This document shows, piece by piece, positions 22,767-34,787 of a stretch of DNA of 64,000 nt. Source of the stretch: Oegoconia quadripuncta. Its lineage: Eukaryota; Arthropoda; Insecta; Lepidoptera; Autostichidae. Each line of letters starts with the position of its first letter. The stretch's first letter is position 1. The stretch is taken from the NCBI GenBank assembly GCA_949316235.1, contig OX438749.1, positions 4,978,914 through 5,042,913 on the forward strand, read 5' to 3'. The position numbers and the translations under genes were made by a program. The notes below the pieces were generated by a model that was given only the letters and a program-made list of their open reading frames with translations, was not told the origin of the DNA and made no database searches.

Positions 22767-23094
22767 GCCTCCGCGGCTCAATGTAAACAACATTGGGTTT
22801 ACGATTCGGAGGTCGCGGGTTCGATCCCCTGCGGGGTACATGTTTAAGTACTCGGTTTAGTTGGTGGTAGGGCATTTTAAATGTCCGCCTGGCTAGCTAC
22901 CACCATCTTATCTAAATCTGCCGCCAAGCAGCAATGTTGATAGCATTGTTGTGTTCCGGTGTCAGAGATAAGATAGCAAGTCCTCCAAATGTGTTGGGGC
23001 TTCCGGGACAGTACGCTTCCACCATCGACCTAATCTTCACTTAACATCAGGTGTGATTGAGGTCAAGTACAAATCCGTTGTGCATAAAAAAAAA
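22767..23094 (+). mobile_element. SINE1, full length
   Basis: A complete copy with the B box 'ggttcgatccc', a conserved body and an A-tail. Differences from 11282-11618 are scattered substitutions and a one-base loss in the 'ttccggtgtcagag' region. Confidence 0.85.
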
Positions 23095-23868
23095 GGAAAA
23101 AAAAGGAGTATGGCGCTAGCGGTGCACTTTAAAACCCGTTATAGTTCGTATCCTTATGCTGTGTTATTTTGTGGGACGGACGAAATCCGGGGAGGAAAGT
23201 CAGTACTACATAAATTATTGTGATTTAAATCCAACCATAACATATTGACAAATAGAAAAATTATATAATTACAACACGCTATTAATATTTAACAAAATAG
23301 ATTGTTCATACTCATACCTTGGAGCGTATAAATAAATTTAAATATTAGTTTAATAGAGTCTAGCTTCATCCATTCGCACTCAACCCTATCTATATCCAGG
23401 TGTGACAGCGCAATCGTTTGTGGAATAGGGTCCCGTAGCCCACGGGGTCTCCGTGAATAATGGAGGAGCCCAGCCTTAATCTTGGCGAACAATAGGAAGT
23501 CGCTGCGCGAGACGTTTGCATACAATGACCCGTTGCGAATGAGTTGAGGGAGGAGAAAAATGCGACTGCCAGTGAAAGTTTTCCAGGTGAATTGTCTTTG
23601 CGATTAGGGTGGATTTACATTTCAATTTGAAAAGAACGAAAAGGAACTATCAGAGCACCTGAACATATATTATACTAAAATGTAGAGTTTCTTTAAATTA
23701 TCACATTTCATGTTAGCCCAAGCGATTTATGCATTAACCTTGACAAAAAGTAGATTTGAATTTTGGCATTTAGACTCGTTCATGACTTATGTAATACTAG
23801 TTGGATAAATACACATTTTTACAGCAAAAAAGAGATGATAATAATATTCAGATTGAACAGTCGTTCTG
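23095..23868. other. Anonymous sequence
   Basis: A 78-codon minus-strand frame (23289-23525) is mildly GC-rich but has no recognisable motif. No gene is supported. Confidence 0.4.
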
Positions 23869-24035
23869 TAATAGCTTTCCGCCCGCGACTCCGTCCGCGT
23901 GATTTAAAAAACTTGGATGTATGGACTCAGTACCCTTACCAAAAGGCCTATAATACACTGGTCTGTGGGCTAATACAGAAAAAAAAGACCTATATCCCTG
24001 CAGTGGGATATTTACGGGCTGAGATGATGAAGTTT
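23869..24035. repeat. 'CGCGG' repeat end followed by SINE2 tail fragment
   Basis: 'tagctttccgcccgcgactc' (23870-23905) is the terminus of the 'CGCGG' repeat in minus orientation. 'gacctatatccctgcagtgg' and 'gctgagatgatga' (23971-24035) are the plus-oriented SINE2 tail. Both are fragments. Confidence 0.5.
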
Positions 24036-24752
24036 CTTTCAAACAAACTATTATTACAGATATTCGTAAGATAAATATAGTTGAAACAAATTTTGATCAT
24101 GTCACATTAAATTTGCTATACAATGATATATAATGTTGCAGTTTCAATAAATAAACACGTTCCAGCTCACTGAGGCAGGGTGCCCAGAAGGCTAGCGGCA
24201 TTGCCAGACTTGTGCGCTGGCCCAGGTAGCTGCCAGCCCTCTGATACCCGATACGTCGTTCTGACGCGTCGCTAACTCTTTGTAGAGCTGACACGCCTCT
24301 GGTTACCACGTCCCTATAGTGTCTACTCCCTTTCTAAACATAGCCCTATCCCAAATAAATGTAACACACAAAACAATGTCATTGGGCATTTCATAAATGT
24401 TTTCACTCAGACGAGCCGCGGCCAATCACGAAACCGCCAAAACATTTTACTATACTTAGTCACATCTCTCTCCCCATCCCCAAACAAACATCAATTTCCA
24501 TGTCCGCGTACGACGAACTATCCCATGACTGGGATCAAACCACTCCCGTCACAATCACATCGTGTTGCGGTGCAGACCCATCAAACATGTCGATGTCGTT
24601 GCGGTGCGGCGGAACCCAATAAAATTTGAAATCCGTTCCGAAACCAATTATTGAATCGTTCGAGAACATTCACGCTTGTTTAGAACAATACTGGGACACT
24701 GAACACAAAAATATTTACGAACAACTCAATCGAATACTTCACTTTATATTTT
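24036..24752. other. Anonymous sequence
   Basis: No gene was recognised. The 70-codon minus frame at 24097-24309 has no identifiable domain. Confidence 0.4.
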
Positions 24753-24967
24753 ACTTGCTTTTCGCCCGCGGCTTCGCCTGCCTGGACTAACTTTATCGCG
24801 TGCGTACTTAATTGGGTTATCCCGCGTAAACTACTTAGTTCATCGAGATAAATATATCCTATGTCTAATCCTAATGTGTTCCATACTAAATTTCAGCCAA
24901 ATCCGTTTCGCCGTGATTGTGCAACCAACCAAACATCCAAACTTTCGCATTTATAATATTCGTTAGA
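24753..24967 (-). repeat. 'CGCGG' interspersed repeat
   Basis: It starts 'cttgcttttcgcccgcggct', keeps 'gtaaactacttagttcatcg' and ends 'aaactttcgcatttataata', matching 877-1067 and 58183-58394. Confidence 0.65.
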
Positions 24968-25034
24968 TTTATTAACAGAATTGTAAACACATATAATAAA
25001 GCCTTCACAAACAAAAACAAACAAATATTATATT

Positions 25035-25283
25035 TGACGACCGATTGGTGTTAGTGGATAGTGACTCTGTCAGCGAAACCAACGGTTGCGGGTTCGAATC
25101 CCGCGACGGGTAAATGTTTGTGTGATGAATATGAACATTTATTCCTAAGTCATGGATGTTTATATAAATATTTATGTGTGTTTATCTGTTATCTAGTATC
25201 CATAGTACAAGCTTTGCTTAGTTCGGGACTAGATGATTGGTGTAAGTGTCCGAAATATTTATTTATCCTTAAAGACAAAGAAA
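25035..25283 (+). mobile_element. SINE3, full length (tRNA-headed)
   Basis: This copy defines SINE3. The head 'gacgaccgattggtgttagt' with B box GGTTCGAATCCC is followed by 'aatgtttgtgtgatgaatat', 'tatataaatatttatgtgtg', 'agctttgcttagttcgggac' and 'tagatgattggtgtaagtgt', ending in AT-rich 'aaatatttattta'. The B box and head are tRNA-like, but the sequence cannot form a normal tRNA continuation. Confidence 0.8.
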
Positions 25284-25929
25284 TAAACAACTGAGTAAAA
25301 TTCGCAATCGCATGCGAATATTTGAGAGGTTTTCTAAAAAGTGAAGAGTATTGAAAAAAAAAAAACTTAACATAAGACTAAAGAGTAAAATCACGGTAAA
25401 AATGTGATGCATGGGTTTGTATGGTTGACATGTTTCACTGCGCCCTTAATGATCTTTTGCATGATATTATTGCTTTGATTTTTTTTTTTTTTTATTATTA
25501 TTATTTATTTCATGTGGGAATTCCTTTGCGAGCGTGAGTCCTTTCGAGCATTTCCAAAATAAGTAACCTGACGGTTTGACAGCTGCCGTTTGCATTTTAA
25601 TAAATTGATAGTTGTAGCTCGATGTCATTTGGAGGAGTATCTGTTTATAGGACTAAGGTATATACTCGTCCTCCACCCAGAAATTTAGCCTGCATAGTAT
25701 ACACAAATGTATTTAACCATTTTTTATATTTAATAAAAACGATTATTTAAATTAAGTTTATGAAGTGTTAATTCCTAATACAAATTACTTGTTATCATAT
25801 ATTTTCTTTAAATTGTGGAATGACACATTCTTTCACGTCAAATTTCATAGTTTCAAGTCAACGGTATTGTATTAAGTACAGGTGTTGCCGATCCATTGTC
25901 GATAACGAATATTTATTTATTTTCTAAGG
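25284..25929. other. Anonymous AT-rich sequence
   Basis: A long T-run lies at about 25478-25492. No gene or recognised repeat was seen. Confidence 0.4.
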
Positions 25930-26490
25930 TAATGGTTTCGACGCGAAAAAGAAATAGAACCAACCATCTCTTCCCGTGGGTGTCGTAAAAGTCGACTATG
26001 GGACTTTACACTAAAGAATATCAATAGACTCGCACGTTTTAACGGCGATGGACTCACTGTGTCACGTATGCATTTCTTATATATTTTTTTTTTTGATGAA
26101 CAGATACGCCTTTGGCCACAATCTCACCTGATGGAAAGTGACGATGTGGTCGAAGATGAAGCACACGATCCCAATAAATGCCTATTCACTATGCTTTTGA
26201 AGATCCTAAGGTTGTAGGATTCAGGAAAGACTGACGCTGGAAAGGATTTCCATGCCTTGGCTGTTCGTATTACGAATGAAGAGTTGAACTTCTTAGTGCG
26301 AATGTTCGGTATATTAACTACGGGTGAAATCCCTCCCCGCGCGTAGTAGTCCAAAGATGGAATATTTCGGAAGGTAAACAGTGGAACATCCACGCATTCA
26401 AGCATTGAACTTTTAATTTTTGGAACACCCAAACGCTTATGTTTTGGATATCTCTCACCACCCTATATGGGATAAAAGTGAGATGTAAAA
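25930..26490 (+). mobile_element. Family X repeat split by LINE-B
   Basis: The left part (25930-26082) has 'gtgggtgtcgtaaaagtcga' and 'gtcacgtatgcatttctta'. The right part (26431-26490) has 'aacacccaaacgctta' and 'accaccctatatgggataaa'. They join across the LINE-B insertion in the same order as uninterrupted copies. Confidence 0.6.
26083..26430 (-). mobile_element. LINE-B 3' part with longest surviving reverse-transcriptase tail
   Basis: The minus frame (26124-26432) encodes about 100 residues including FNSSFVIRTAKAWKSFPASV then FPESYNLRIFKSIVNRHLL, characteristic of the C-terminal end of jockey/CR1-type reverse transcriptases (family knowledge). Finger, palm and endonuclease domains are absent because the copy is 5'-truncated. 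A T-rich tail complement precedes it. Fragments of the same family lie at 4961, 11619 and 19558. Confidence 0.75.
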
Positions 26491-26610
26491 TTTACACTTG
26501 AAAATTGTAGCTTTATGAAGCTACCAGACGTTTGGAATTAACAATCTTTCTTTGAAAAGAAGCCCAAGAAACGAAAAACAAGTTCAAGAAAAAGTTGTTC
26601 CTTTTAAGGT

Positions 26611-26832
26611 TTGACGACCGATTGATGTAGTGGATAATGACTTTGTCAGCGAAATCAACAGTCGCGGGTTCGAATCCCGAGAAGTGTAAATGTTTGTGTG
26701 ATGAATACGAACATTTATTCCCGAGTCGTGGGTGTTTATATAAATATTTATGTATGTTTCTAGTATCCATAGTACAAGCTTTGCTTAGTTTGGGACTAGA
26801 TGATTAATTGTCCGAAATATTTATTTATTTTA
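26611..26832 (+). mobile_element. SINE3 copy
   Basis: Same blocks as 25035-25283: 'ttgacgaccgattgatgtag', 'gggttcgaatcccgag', 'tttatataaatatttatgta' and 'gggactagatgatta'. It has a short deletion near the end. Confidence 0.75.
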
Positions 26833-27189
26833 ATGTCAATATTACGTTCAAAAGATAGTTATTTTACTAATACAAATCAAAGAAACCACTTGAGCAGTTG
26901 TTCCATATATTTTTTACGATACCCCTTCGCGTACAATTTGCGTTTAATAATAGTCTTATATTTATCAAAGGGTTAGTTTTGGATATCAGTAGAACCTAAA
27001 CGTATGTACATCGCCCTTTGAAGGATTTACAGCAGGATAGAGCGGAACATGGTAGTCGATATCGATAGTGAGTCACTATGGTATCCGATACTATCGATAG
27101 TATTGTTATAATATTATCACTTACCGTGCTAAAAATAAACAAAAAGAAATAACCCAAACCCCAAACTAAACAAAGCCTTTACTGTGGAC
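26833..27189. other. Anonymous sequence
   Basis: A short palindrome-rich stretch around 27055-27110 ('gatatcgatagtgag', 'ccgatactatcgatag') was noted. No gene was seen. Confidence 0.35.
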
Positions 27190-27337
27190 AGATAACGGAT
27201 ACACAAATATTTATATAAACATCAATGACTCGGGAATAAATGTTTGTATTCATCATACAATGATTTACCTCTAGCGGGATTCTAATCCGCAACCAAGGGT
27301 TTCGAAAGCAGGGTCACAATCGACTACTCCAAATAAT
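27190..27337 (-). mobile_element. SINE3, partial, diverged
   Basis: 'tttatataaacatcaatgac' to 'gcgggattctaatccgcaac' is the reverse of the SINE3 head and first body block, with a mutated B box. Confidence 0.6.
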
Positions 27338-28495
27338 TGATTTTCGAGATAAATCATCGAACGTAATAAGGCAACATTATAGGTTTTGATGATCAGTCAG
27401 TTAGTAGGTACCTATGGGAATATGTGGTTGAAAGGATATTTATTTATTTATTTATTTATTAAAGAAACCAACAGCGTTACAGTTGTGTATAAATATTACC
27501 AAGTACGAATACAAAAAATAAGGCAAATTACAGGTTTCATCATATAAACTATTTTTTTTTTTGTTTTTTTTTTTTTGAAGTTCAATTTTTTTAGATATAT
27601 TTTTATTTCATTTCTTTAGAAACATGATTTTTTTCCAGAACAATAAGGCCGTCGATTTTAGCATTCGATATTAACTTCACACCCCTTGGCTATAGCAGTC
27701 ATTGAACTACCGTATCATATTTAAATTTAAATTTAAATTTCTGCAGGCATGCATAAAAAGGGGCAAGATATTTACTTAAATGAGAAATTCGTTGTATACT
27801 GACAAGTGGCAGACGTAGCTAAGGACGGCTATGGCAGTTATTGAACTGCTATAACATTCCATATTACCTTTAGAGTCTGAGGATCGTATACGCCGTATGT
27901 CGCTGAAAAATGGAAGTGTCATGTAATAGCTAAAAATGTAATTCCACGGCCCTCTTGTCTTTTACATATTATTATTATTTTTTGGTGTTCAAAATCCTAT
28001 GATATCACAATTTACGAACCGCAATTGAAATACGGAAGCACAATAGAAACAGTGGTTAACTAAGCCAATAACAGCTTTAATCTTAATTCCACCTTCTTAC
28101 TCTGACAAATCAAAATTAACGAGCGTCAGAGCGAGATAAAATATCAATAACAAGAGGAATCTTTTACATTTGGTGGCTCCGACGCCTTTGGATGGTGCTT
28201 AGTGGTGCAGACGATTGCTCTGATGAATAAAACATACGTCAATTTGTGGAATATGGAGTGGGCCATTATGCGGTATTCAATTATTGAGGAAAAGAGATTT
28301 TTCGACTCTCCCCGAAGCTGCAAGGACCTTGTTAAACAATATTCTAATCAGTATTATACCCAAGAAATAAACAAGTACCTAGTAAATATTTTTTAATAAT
28401 ATCATTTATTTCTCTTTTTTACTGAATTTCACAATTAGTGGATGACTCAGAAATTACATTGTTTATTTACAGTTTCATTAACTTGATCGATAAAA
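27338..28495. other. Anonymous AT-rich sequence
   Basis: A TTTA microsatellite (27438-27460), long T-runs near 27550 and two similar short segments ('ctatagcagtcattgaacta' near 27690 and 'ctatggcagttattgaactg' near 27828) suggest an old tandem duplication. The open frame at 28202-28396 has no recognisable motif. Confidence 0.35.
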
Positions 28496-28800
28496 TTAAC
28501 GAACCACGAATGGACAACCGGATAGCGATGCTATGTATTTGATCGCGAACGCGCGCGACATGTGAAGCGCCACGGGATCAAATTCATAGTCGCCGCCGCC
28601 CTCGCTTTTCTGTCCTGTCCAATTCATAGCCGCAGAAGATGTTGAAAATGTATCGCCGGTGGCCATGTGTCCAAAATCTATCGCCACCGGTGGCCGTGTG
28701 TCGCTATATGGCTACAGGGACGGAAGCGCGAAGTCTGTCAGTTTTTGAGAAATCGCCAATTAACGCGGAGCGCACGACGCGACATAGCCGTCTTTAAAGC
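28496..28800. repeat. GC-rich block with internal partial duplications
   Basis: 'caaattcatagtcgccgccg' and 'caattcatagccgc', and also 'cgccggtggccatgtgtcc' and 'caccggtggccgtgtgtcg', are imperfect internal repeats. A 63-codon minus frame runs through it but looks composition-driven. It may be an interspersed repeat or a regulatory island; it has no other copy in the window. Confidence 0.35.
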
Positions 28801-29667
28801 TTTGTTTTTCGATAACAGATAAATGAATCTGTTGTTACGACTGTCCTGGGGAATATATATTATCCACTTAGACAATTCTTAAAAAAAAAAACAAGAAACG
28901 ATAAATAAAACGTGTTAAAAACAACACTCAATCGAACCGAATCGACTTTTTTACATTTTTTTGTGTTTACCCCTTAACCGCATAGCTAATGCTGTTTGAA
29001 AAACACCAATTTACAATTTCGCTGAAAAATTCCCGTACCAGGATCGATTTATTATCAATGATAAAAAAGTCATACTTTCGATCATTTGCGGAATAGGAGT
29101 ATGTACGAGTGACAATGTCCTATTGTCTAGAATTTATTCGGTTGATGTTCACTGGGCTCAGGCTCTTTCGATCAGTTATAGAAAAGTACTATATTGTTTT
29201 TAGGCAATCGCGAAATTCGGAAACATGTACTTAACTCGGCCACTCTCCATTCGACTTCTTATGCTTACTCCAAAATCATTCGCAAAAATTTTTAACCAGC
29301 CTAAAAAGGAGGCGTATGGTTCATCTTCGGCTACATCGTTATATAATACTGTCAGATTCGGTCTAAAGCTAATTCATTATAATGAAATTGTAAATGGATG
29401 GAGCTCATAATGGTATTGTTTAAGAGAGACATATATTTAAATTGGCTGTAACCGACCGCAACGACGACCATTCAAGCGGGAGTCTGCGTCTGACGCGTGT
29501 CTGCCGCATATGGAAGGGTTGACTATTTTGCATGAATACTTATGTACTTAAATAGTGATGGTAGAGTTACAGAATGAGATGACACTGGCGAAGAAGTAAG
29601 ACTATTAACAATTAAGAATATACGTTTTATTTAAACACTAGTGTAATAAATAAAGTTATTTGTTAAA
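28801..29667. other. Anonymous sequence
   Basis: No gene was recognised; the 61-codon plus frame at 29225-29410 has no motif. Confidence 0.4.
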
Positions 29668-29960
29668 ATAAAAATTTGTTTAATCCGTGGAAACTACTCA
29701 CTTTATCGATGTCTTAATCCCGGGTACATTCTACCTTTATGCCAAATTTTCACATTAACACATATCTTTGTGTAAGAAATAAAGCTTTTAATAACAATGG
29801 GTAGGAACAATAAAAAAAATATCCTTGGACATATACATACAGCGCCATCTAGTTCCACACTAAGCAACTAGGCTTGTGTTGTGGATACCAGATGGTTGAT
29901 ACACTACACAAATACATTTTTTTTTGTAAATAAATACATATATAAATGAAAATATGCATG
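29668..29960 (-). repeat. 'CGCGG' repeat fragment followed by SINE3 tail fragment
   Basis: 29668-29760 ('gtttaatccgtggaaactac') is a partial 'CGCGG' repeat. 29815-29960 contains 'cagcgccatctagttccaca', 'aggcttgtgttgtggatacc' and 'agatggttgatacactacac', the tail of the SINE3 variant seen at 44127 and 60480. Confidence 0.55.
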
Positions 29961-31444
29961 TCATAGGTATTAGATGTGGTCAACTCAAAGGAAAATCGTG
30001 TGTACTTTTCGGCCGCTTAGATGGGACTATCAATTTTTTCTATTAGATGGTAGTAATGATTTCCTGACACAATGTTGTTTTAAGTATTCTGTAGTATAGA
30101 ACCACGGATCCCAGTTTAATTAAGTTCGAATGACGGAAGTAAAAGCAATCTGCGGATAAACTATCAAACCAATTTTAAACTACTCGTATACCTACACCCC
30201 CGGATGTTTTCCTAACTCAATTATACGTGCATTCACGCACACAGTATCAGCTATTCGCTTCGACCACAACTTACTCATACGAAAACTAACAAACACAAGG
30301 TCTTAGCAAAAAAGGCTTAAGAATTACTTTAGATATAAATTCTAATTATATCTAAAGTACCTTTTTCTCCGTCTACTTTTAAAAATTAAATAAAATTCTG
30401 TGGGAAAAGAAGCCACGCAACAACCCCACAGGATAATAAAACCCCTTACCTTGTAAGTCTGTCACAACAGCTCTCAGTGAATATACAATTTTCTTCTCCC
30501 CGTGTAAATAAAGGTATACAATGGTAGAAGCCCACCCGCAGTGAGGGCTGCTCTGTACGGTTTGCCTGGCGTTGTCATTAATAGCATCTATAACAATAAC
30601 TAAGTAGTCTGTTTCACTACGTTTTAACCAACTTCACAAGGGCGGAGATGCTCATATCTCCCGCTTCTATGAACCGATTCGAATTTTAAAGGGTTTATTT
30701 TTTATCATTATGTTCACCATGGGGTTGGGCATGTGCCCGAAGTTACTTCAATTCAGTAGGGATCAATTATGCCCACCCCTGTTCTCTCCTACTGCTAAGT
30801 TAGAGACTATTTAGTCCAGTATGGATACACGTTTAATTGCGTATAATCGTAAAGGCCGTGATTTTTTGCACATGGATAGATTACCTGTCAGTGATAGAAT
30901 AAAAATGTTTTCTAACAAGTCGCTAGCTGCTTTAAATATAGTATAGGTACCTATTTAGTAATAAAACATAGACTATTAGATTAAAATTATCACTGTGAAT
31001 TTAATTGCGTTTCATACTTCGAACTATTTTCAAAAAAGTCGATCAATCACTTCTTTACATTTTTTTTAAATTTCACCGAGGGCAAATATTAGGACTCAAT
31101 AAACTATTTTTTTTAATATAAAGTAGCCATTGATTAGTTTTTTAGAAAATTAGTTTAGGAGGTCTTAGCTCTTCTACATCGTAATGAAGTTCACAGTAGC
31201 AACTTTAATTTAATATTGTAGGTTTTATAACTAAATACCTATACTCTACCTAAAGCAAGCTACATAATTGTTAGAATACGTTTTTATTTCATTACTGATG
31301 GGTACTTAATCCTTTTACAAAAAATCAGCAACTTTAAAATTAGCTACATAATTAAAAGCTACAATAATTATTAGAAAATATTTTTATGTTGCTCCTATAG
31401 GTAAAGGTCGGAAACCAACCCGCAGTATCGCATTAATACATACA
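29961..31444. other. Anonymous AT-rich sequence
   Basis: A block at 30530-30860 of slightly higher GC has no recognisable coding. No RNA or mobile element was identified. Confidence 0.4.
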
Positions 31445-31665
31445 TAACGTCACAACCTTCCTCCCAAATGGGGTGGTCAGAGATGTCCCAACTCTTAATG
31501 TTTGGGTGTTCCAAACATTAAGAGTTTAATACTTGAGACAACATCGAAGCTTCACCTTGCGAAATATACAGAAACGCACACGTGTCAGGGGGCGAACCCA
31601 TTGCCGTTAAAATGTAGATCATTGGGTTGATTCTATTCTCTTTACGTGCTGAAACCATACAGATT
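31445..31665 (-). mobile_element. Family X repeat, reverse, with internal perfect hairpin
   Basis: 'ccaaatggggtggtcagaga' and 'gaaatatacagaaacgcaca' match the reverse of other copies. Within it 'actcttaatgtttgg' (31491-31505) pairs perfectly with 'ccaaacattaagagt' (31511-31525) around a 5-nt loop. Confidence 0.6.
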
Positions 31666-31697
31666 TATCAATATAGATGTAGGATTACTAAACCTAA

Positions 31698-31999
31698 TAG
31701 CGTCGGTGGCTCAGCGGTTACGACGTGGTCTCCCAATTTAGGAGGTCCGGGTTTGATTCCCCGGCTGGCCATGCACCAATGAGGTTTTAAACTTAATTTC
31801 ATTAATTATGTGCATTTATCTCTGCTCTGCTCTCATAAACGGTGAAGGAAAACATCGTGAGGAAACCTGCATGCCTGTGAAATAAAAATTCAAAGGCATG
31901 TGAATGTCCAACCCGCATTGGGCCATCGTGGTGGATTATGACCCATACTCCCTCATTATACGAGGGAAGGCCTATATCCCTGCAGTGGGATGTTTATGA
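31698..31999 (+). mobile_element. SINE2, full length, with target duplication
   Basis: This copy defines SINE2. The tRNA-like head 'gcgtcggtggctcagcggtt' has a B-box-like 'ggtttgattccc', followed by 'ctcataaacggtgaaggaaa', 'gaaacctgcatgcctgtgaa', 'actccctcattatacgaggg' and the tail 'ggcctatatccctgcagtgg'. An 8-bp 'aaacctaa' occurs at 31690-31697 and 32008-32015, a likely target-site duplication. Confidence 0.8.
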
Positions 32000-32015
32000 C
32001 GATGTTGAAACCTAA

Positions 32016-32384
32016 ATGTATCGATATTTTTGCAACATAATTTAATATAAGGCCTATCTTCAATCTCAACCTTCTATATATGCTTTAAATCAACTCCACA
32101 GTACCGGATACACTCGTACGTACAAGATATGACAAATCTAATTTGTGGGAACCGGAGCCACGCATAGAGGAATCGTCGAAAAGCAATCACAGTAATCGTA
32201 TTGCCAAGAGACGGAATCAAGAGTGCACTTTCTTCCAACTACGAGTATGTACCTTATTATTTAGAAATTGTACTTACATTCGCATTTTAGTGAGAGGTAC
32301 TCACGTAATATACTAAGGCCCGTATTAATAAATCGTTCTCAAGATTGACATGGCTTCAAGTTGACGATTGAGAATCTGCTGCAT
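32016..32384. other. Anonymous sequence
   Basis: No gene or recognised repeat was seen. Confidence 0.4.
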
Positions 32385-32500
32385 ATTTTTTTTTTGCACA
32401 TACACACAGCGCCATCTAGTTCCACACTAAGCAACTAGGCTTGTATTATAGATACCAGATGGTTGATAAACTACACAAATACTTTTTTTTTTTAACAGAC
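32385..32500 (-). mobile_element. SINE3 variant tail fragment
   Basis: 'cagcgccatctagttccaca' to 'agatggttgataaactacac' followed by a T-run. Same tail as 29815-29960. Confidence 0.6.
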
Positions 32501-33457
32501 ATACTGTGGGACAGAGGGAGGGATCTAACTTATTAATTTATAGTTAATATAATTATAACATATTGAAGGCCCATGATATTTGCGCTTGTGTTTGGGATGT
32601 TTCGTACCTTCAATTTGGGATGGATTTCGTGATAATACTATGTATGTGAGCTGGGCTTCTCTTCTCTTTGAATGATCAACTTTTATTTAGGGTAAATGGG
32701 TACACTTTTTTCTCGATAAGTTATTTTTTTTTCTTGTTTTTGAATTTAATAATTTTTATGTAATCTATTTGATGCATGCGGTGTTTACATATAACTGTTT
32801 GTACATTTAGCTAATAACTAATATACATATGGCTTCATTACTCTAAGCGATGTAACAAGCATTTGTAAACCTATTTAATAAAATAAATAAATAAAAATTA
32901 TAAGCTATTTAGATCATTATCATCTGCCTTACTCGTCACAGCCTCCTCTCACTACGGGGGCGGTATGGGCCATAATCCATCACGCGGGCCCAGTGCGGAT
33001 TGGTGAATTTATGTCGAGACTAGTGTCCACCTGATTCTCACTACTTTCAAGCTTTTGTAGGCCTAACGAGTGCTTACAATTGAAACCGACGGGGACCGAC
33101 TATTTAACGTGTCCTACGCAGCTATTTAGATCCTTATATTTGCAATTTCACAAAAAGACTCGCATTCTGTGTTTGGATCAATGTTAATCAGACGAGCAGT
33201 TGCTCATTTATCTCAAACACTCCTCATTTCCAAGAAAATAGGCCCTCACAAAAACCTATTGAATAAAAGCGTCGAAGGAATGTCTCCGAGTTAATCGGGA
33301 AAGAATTGAAGGCAAAATTAGATGAAGACGTTCGTAAATGGAGAAAGAAATACCAGATGATGCCCCAGATCCGTGCGATTGTGTAAAAAATGTAATTGTT
33401 GGAAACGAAACGGTTTAATTTGAAGATAATGGGTTCGAATCTGAACGTTACTGACCA
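32501..33457. other. Anonymous sequence; possible polyadenylated tail near 32890
   Basis: 'gtaaacctatttaataaaat' with repeated AATAAA at about 32875-32897 looks like the 3' end of an unidentified retro-element. No coding exon was recognised. Confidence 0.3.
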
Positions 33458-33745
33458 ACCGTCTCAGTGGCTCAGTGTAAACCACGTTTGGGTTTTCAGT
33501 TCGATTCCCAGCGGAGTGCATGAATAGTATTTGATTTGGTTGGTGGTGGTTGGTTTTAAATATCCACCTGACCAGCTACCATCTTATCTAAATCAGTCGC
33601 CAATCAGTTATGTTATTAGCATTTCGTTGTATTACGACTTTTTTAGATAAGAGCCAGTTCCGGGTCAGTACGCTTCCACCTTCGACCTCATCTTCACTTA
33701 ACATCGTGTGATTGAGGTCAAGTACCAACCTGTTGTGCATAAAAA
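33458..33745 (+). mobile_element. SINE1, near full length
   Basis: 'accgtctcagtggctcagtg' head, diverged B box 'agttcgattccc', a body with several small deletions, and a short A-tail. Confidence 0.75.
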
Positions 33746-33794
33746 GTCTCCCAGATAAGTAGATGGGCCGGGTGAGCGCGCTTCGACCTTCGCC

Positions 33795-33905
33795 GTGATC
33801 AAATTTGAAGCATTTATTTCAACATATGATACATCATTGGTGGAATATCAATTTAAATATTAGAAATATATAATTGAGATTATTGCATTTATCTGTCAGT
33901 GTATA
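33795..33905 (+). repeat. Family Y repeat fragment
   Basis: 'ttgcatttatctgtcagtgt' preceded by 'atatcaatttaaatatt' matches 43738-43890 and the reverse of 42975-43115. Class unknown. Confidence 0.45.
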
Positions 33906-34074
33906 TACAATCATCATTCTAATCATCTATGGGGAAAGAACCCGCGGCACAAGCAATGTTCAGTTACAGTTACCCTAACACAATGCGCTTTAAAAAAATT
34001 GAATAAAAAACATATAAGTAATGCTTTAGTAAGATAGATCAGTGAATGAAGTTTCGAAGGGTAATCGCTACCTT

Positions 34075-34235
34075 GTCTTTTTTTTTATATTAGCCAGGGT
34101 TGTCCCACTGCCACTGTCCAAAGTAATATCTCTCCACTCCTTGCTGAAGATATCCAGCTCATCGCGCTATCGCTTCTTGGGTCTACCTATACCGCGCCTG
34201 CTGTCCTGTGTGATCCTTGTCTATGCAAGTTTTTT
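34075..34235 (-). mobile_element. LINE fragment (RTE-like reverse-transcriptase C-terminus)
   Basis: The minus strand encodes RRGIGRPKKR, a stop, then RDELDIFSKEWRDITLDSGSG, matching the GRP(K/A)KRW-RDDL-...-W pattern found at the C-terminal end of RTE-like reverse transcriptases (family knowledge). A TAG replaces the expected Trp codon. Truncated pseudogene fragment. Confidence 0.5.
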
Positions 34236-34633
34236 TTTTCTTTTTAATCCATACATAAGAAAAACGTTTCCATAAAATTTTTAAAGAAAACCTAATACAA
34301 ATCTCAAGCATTTATGAAATAAAAAGACTTGATAGTTTATCTAAGTATATTAACCATTTAATAACAATATGTTACAGCTAGAAACGATTACGTTTATGGA
34401 TGAAAACTAGCGTCCATCGGAGTCTTAATATATAGAGGTACGGTAACAATAGTGACGTTACAATGGGACATGCCGCGGTTATTAAATCCATGAGAATAGG
34501 GCTGCAATAACTCTATTGAGTATTATAGAAAGAAAGCCTTAGGAAAGTTAATCGAAATATAAACTTCTTAGATGTTGCCTGTGCAGACAGACTGAGGATA
34601 ACTGCTTTTATTATCAAATCTGATGCAGGTTCT

Positions 34634-34787
34634 AACCGTCTCAGTTGCTCAATGTAAACAACATTGGGTTTACGATTCGGAGGTCGCGGGTTCGATCCCC
34701 AGCGGGGTACATATTTAGTACTCGATTTGGTTAGTGGTTATCTAAATCTGCTGCTAAAAGCAATGTTAATAGCATGGTTAGTAACAT
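34634..34787 (+). mobile_element. SINE1 head fragment
   Basis: A well-conserved head with 'gcgggttcgatccccagcgg' is followed by a shortened body ending near 'gcaatgttaatagcatggtt'. The 3' half is absent. Confidence 0.75.

Noticed and set aside
25035..25110. tRNA gene candidates (perfect B boxes here and at 11330, 15565, 22815, 34690, 36140, 44175, 44980, 47545, 60690)
   Set aside because: Each head continues into a conserved non-tRNA body shared by many copies, and the acceptor stem and full cloverleaf are not formed; they are SINE heads.
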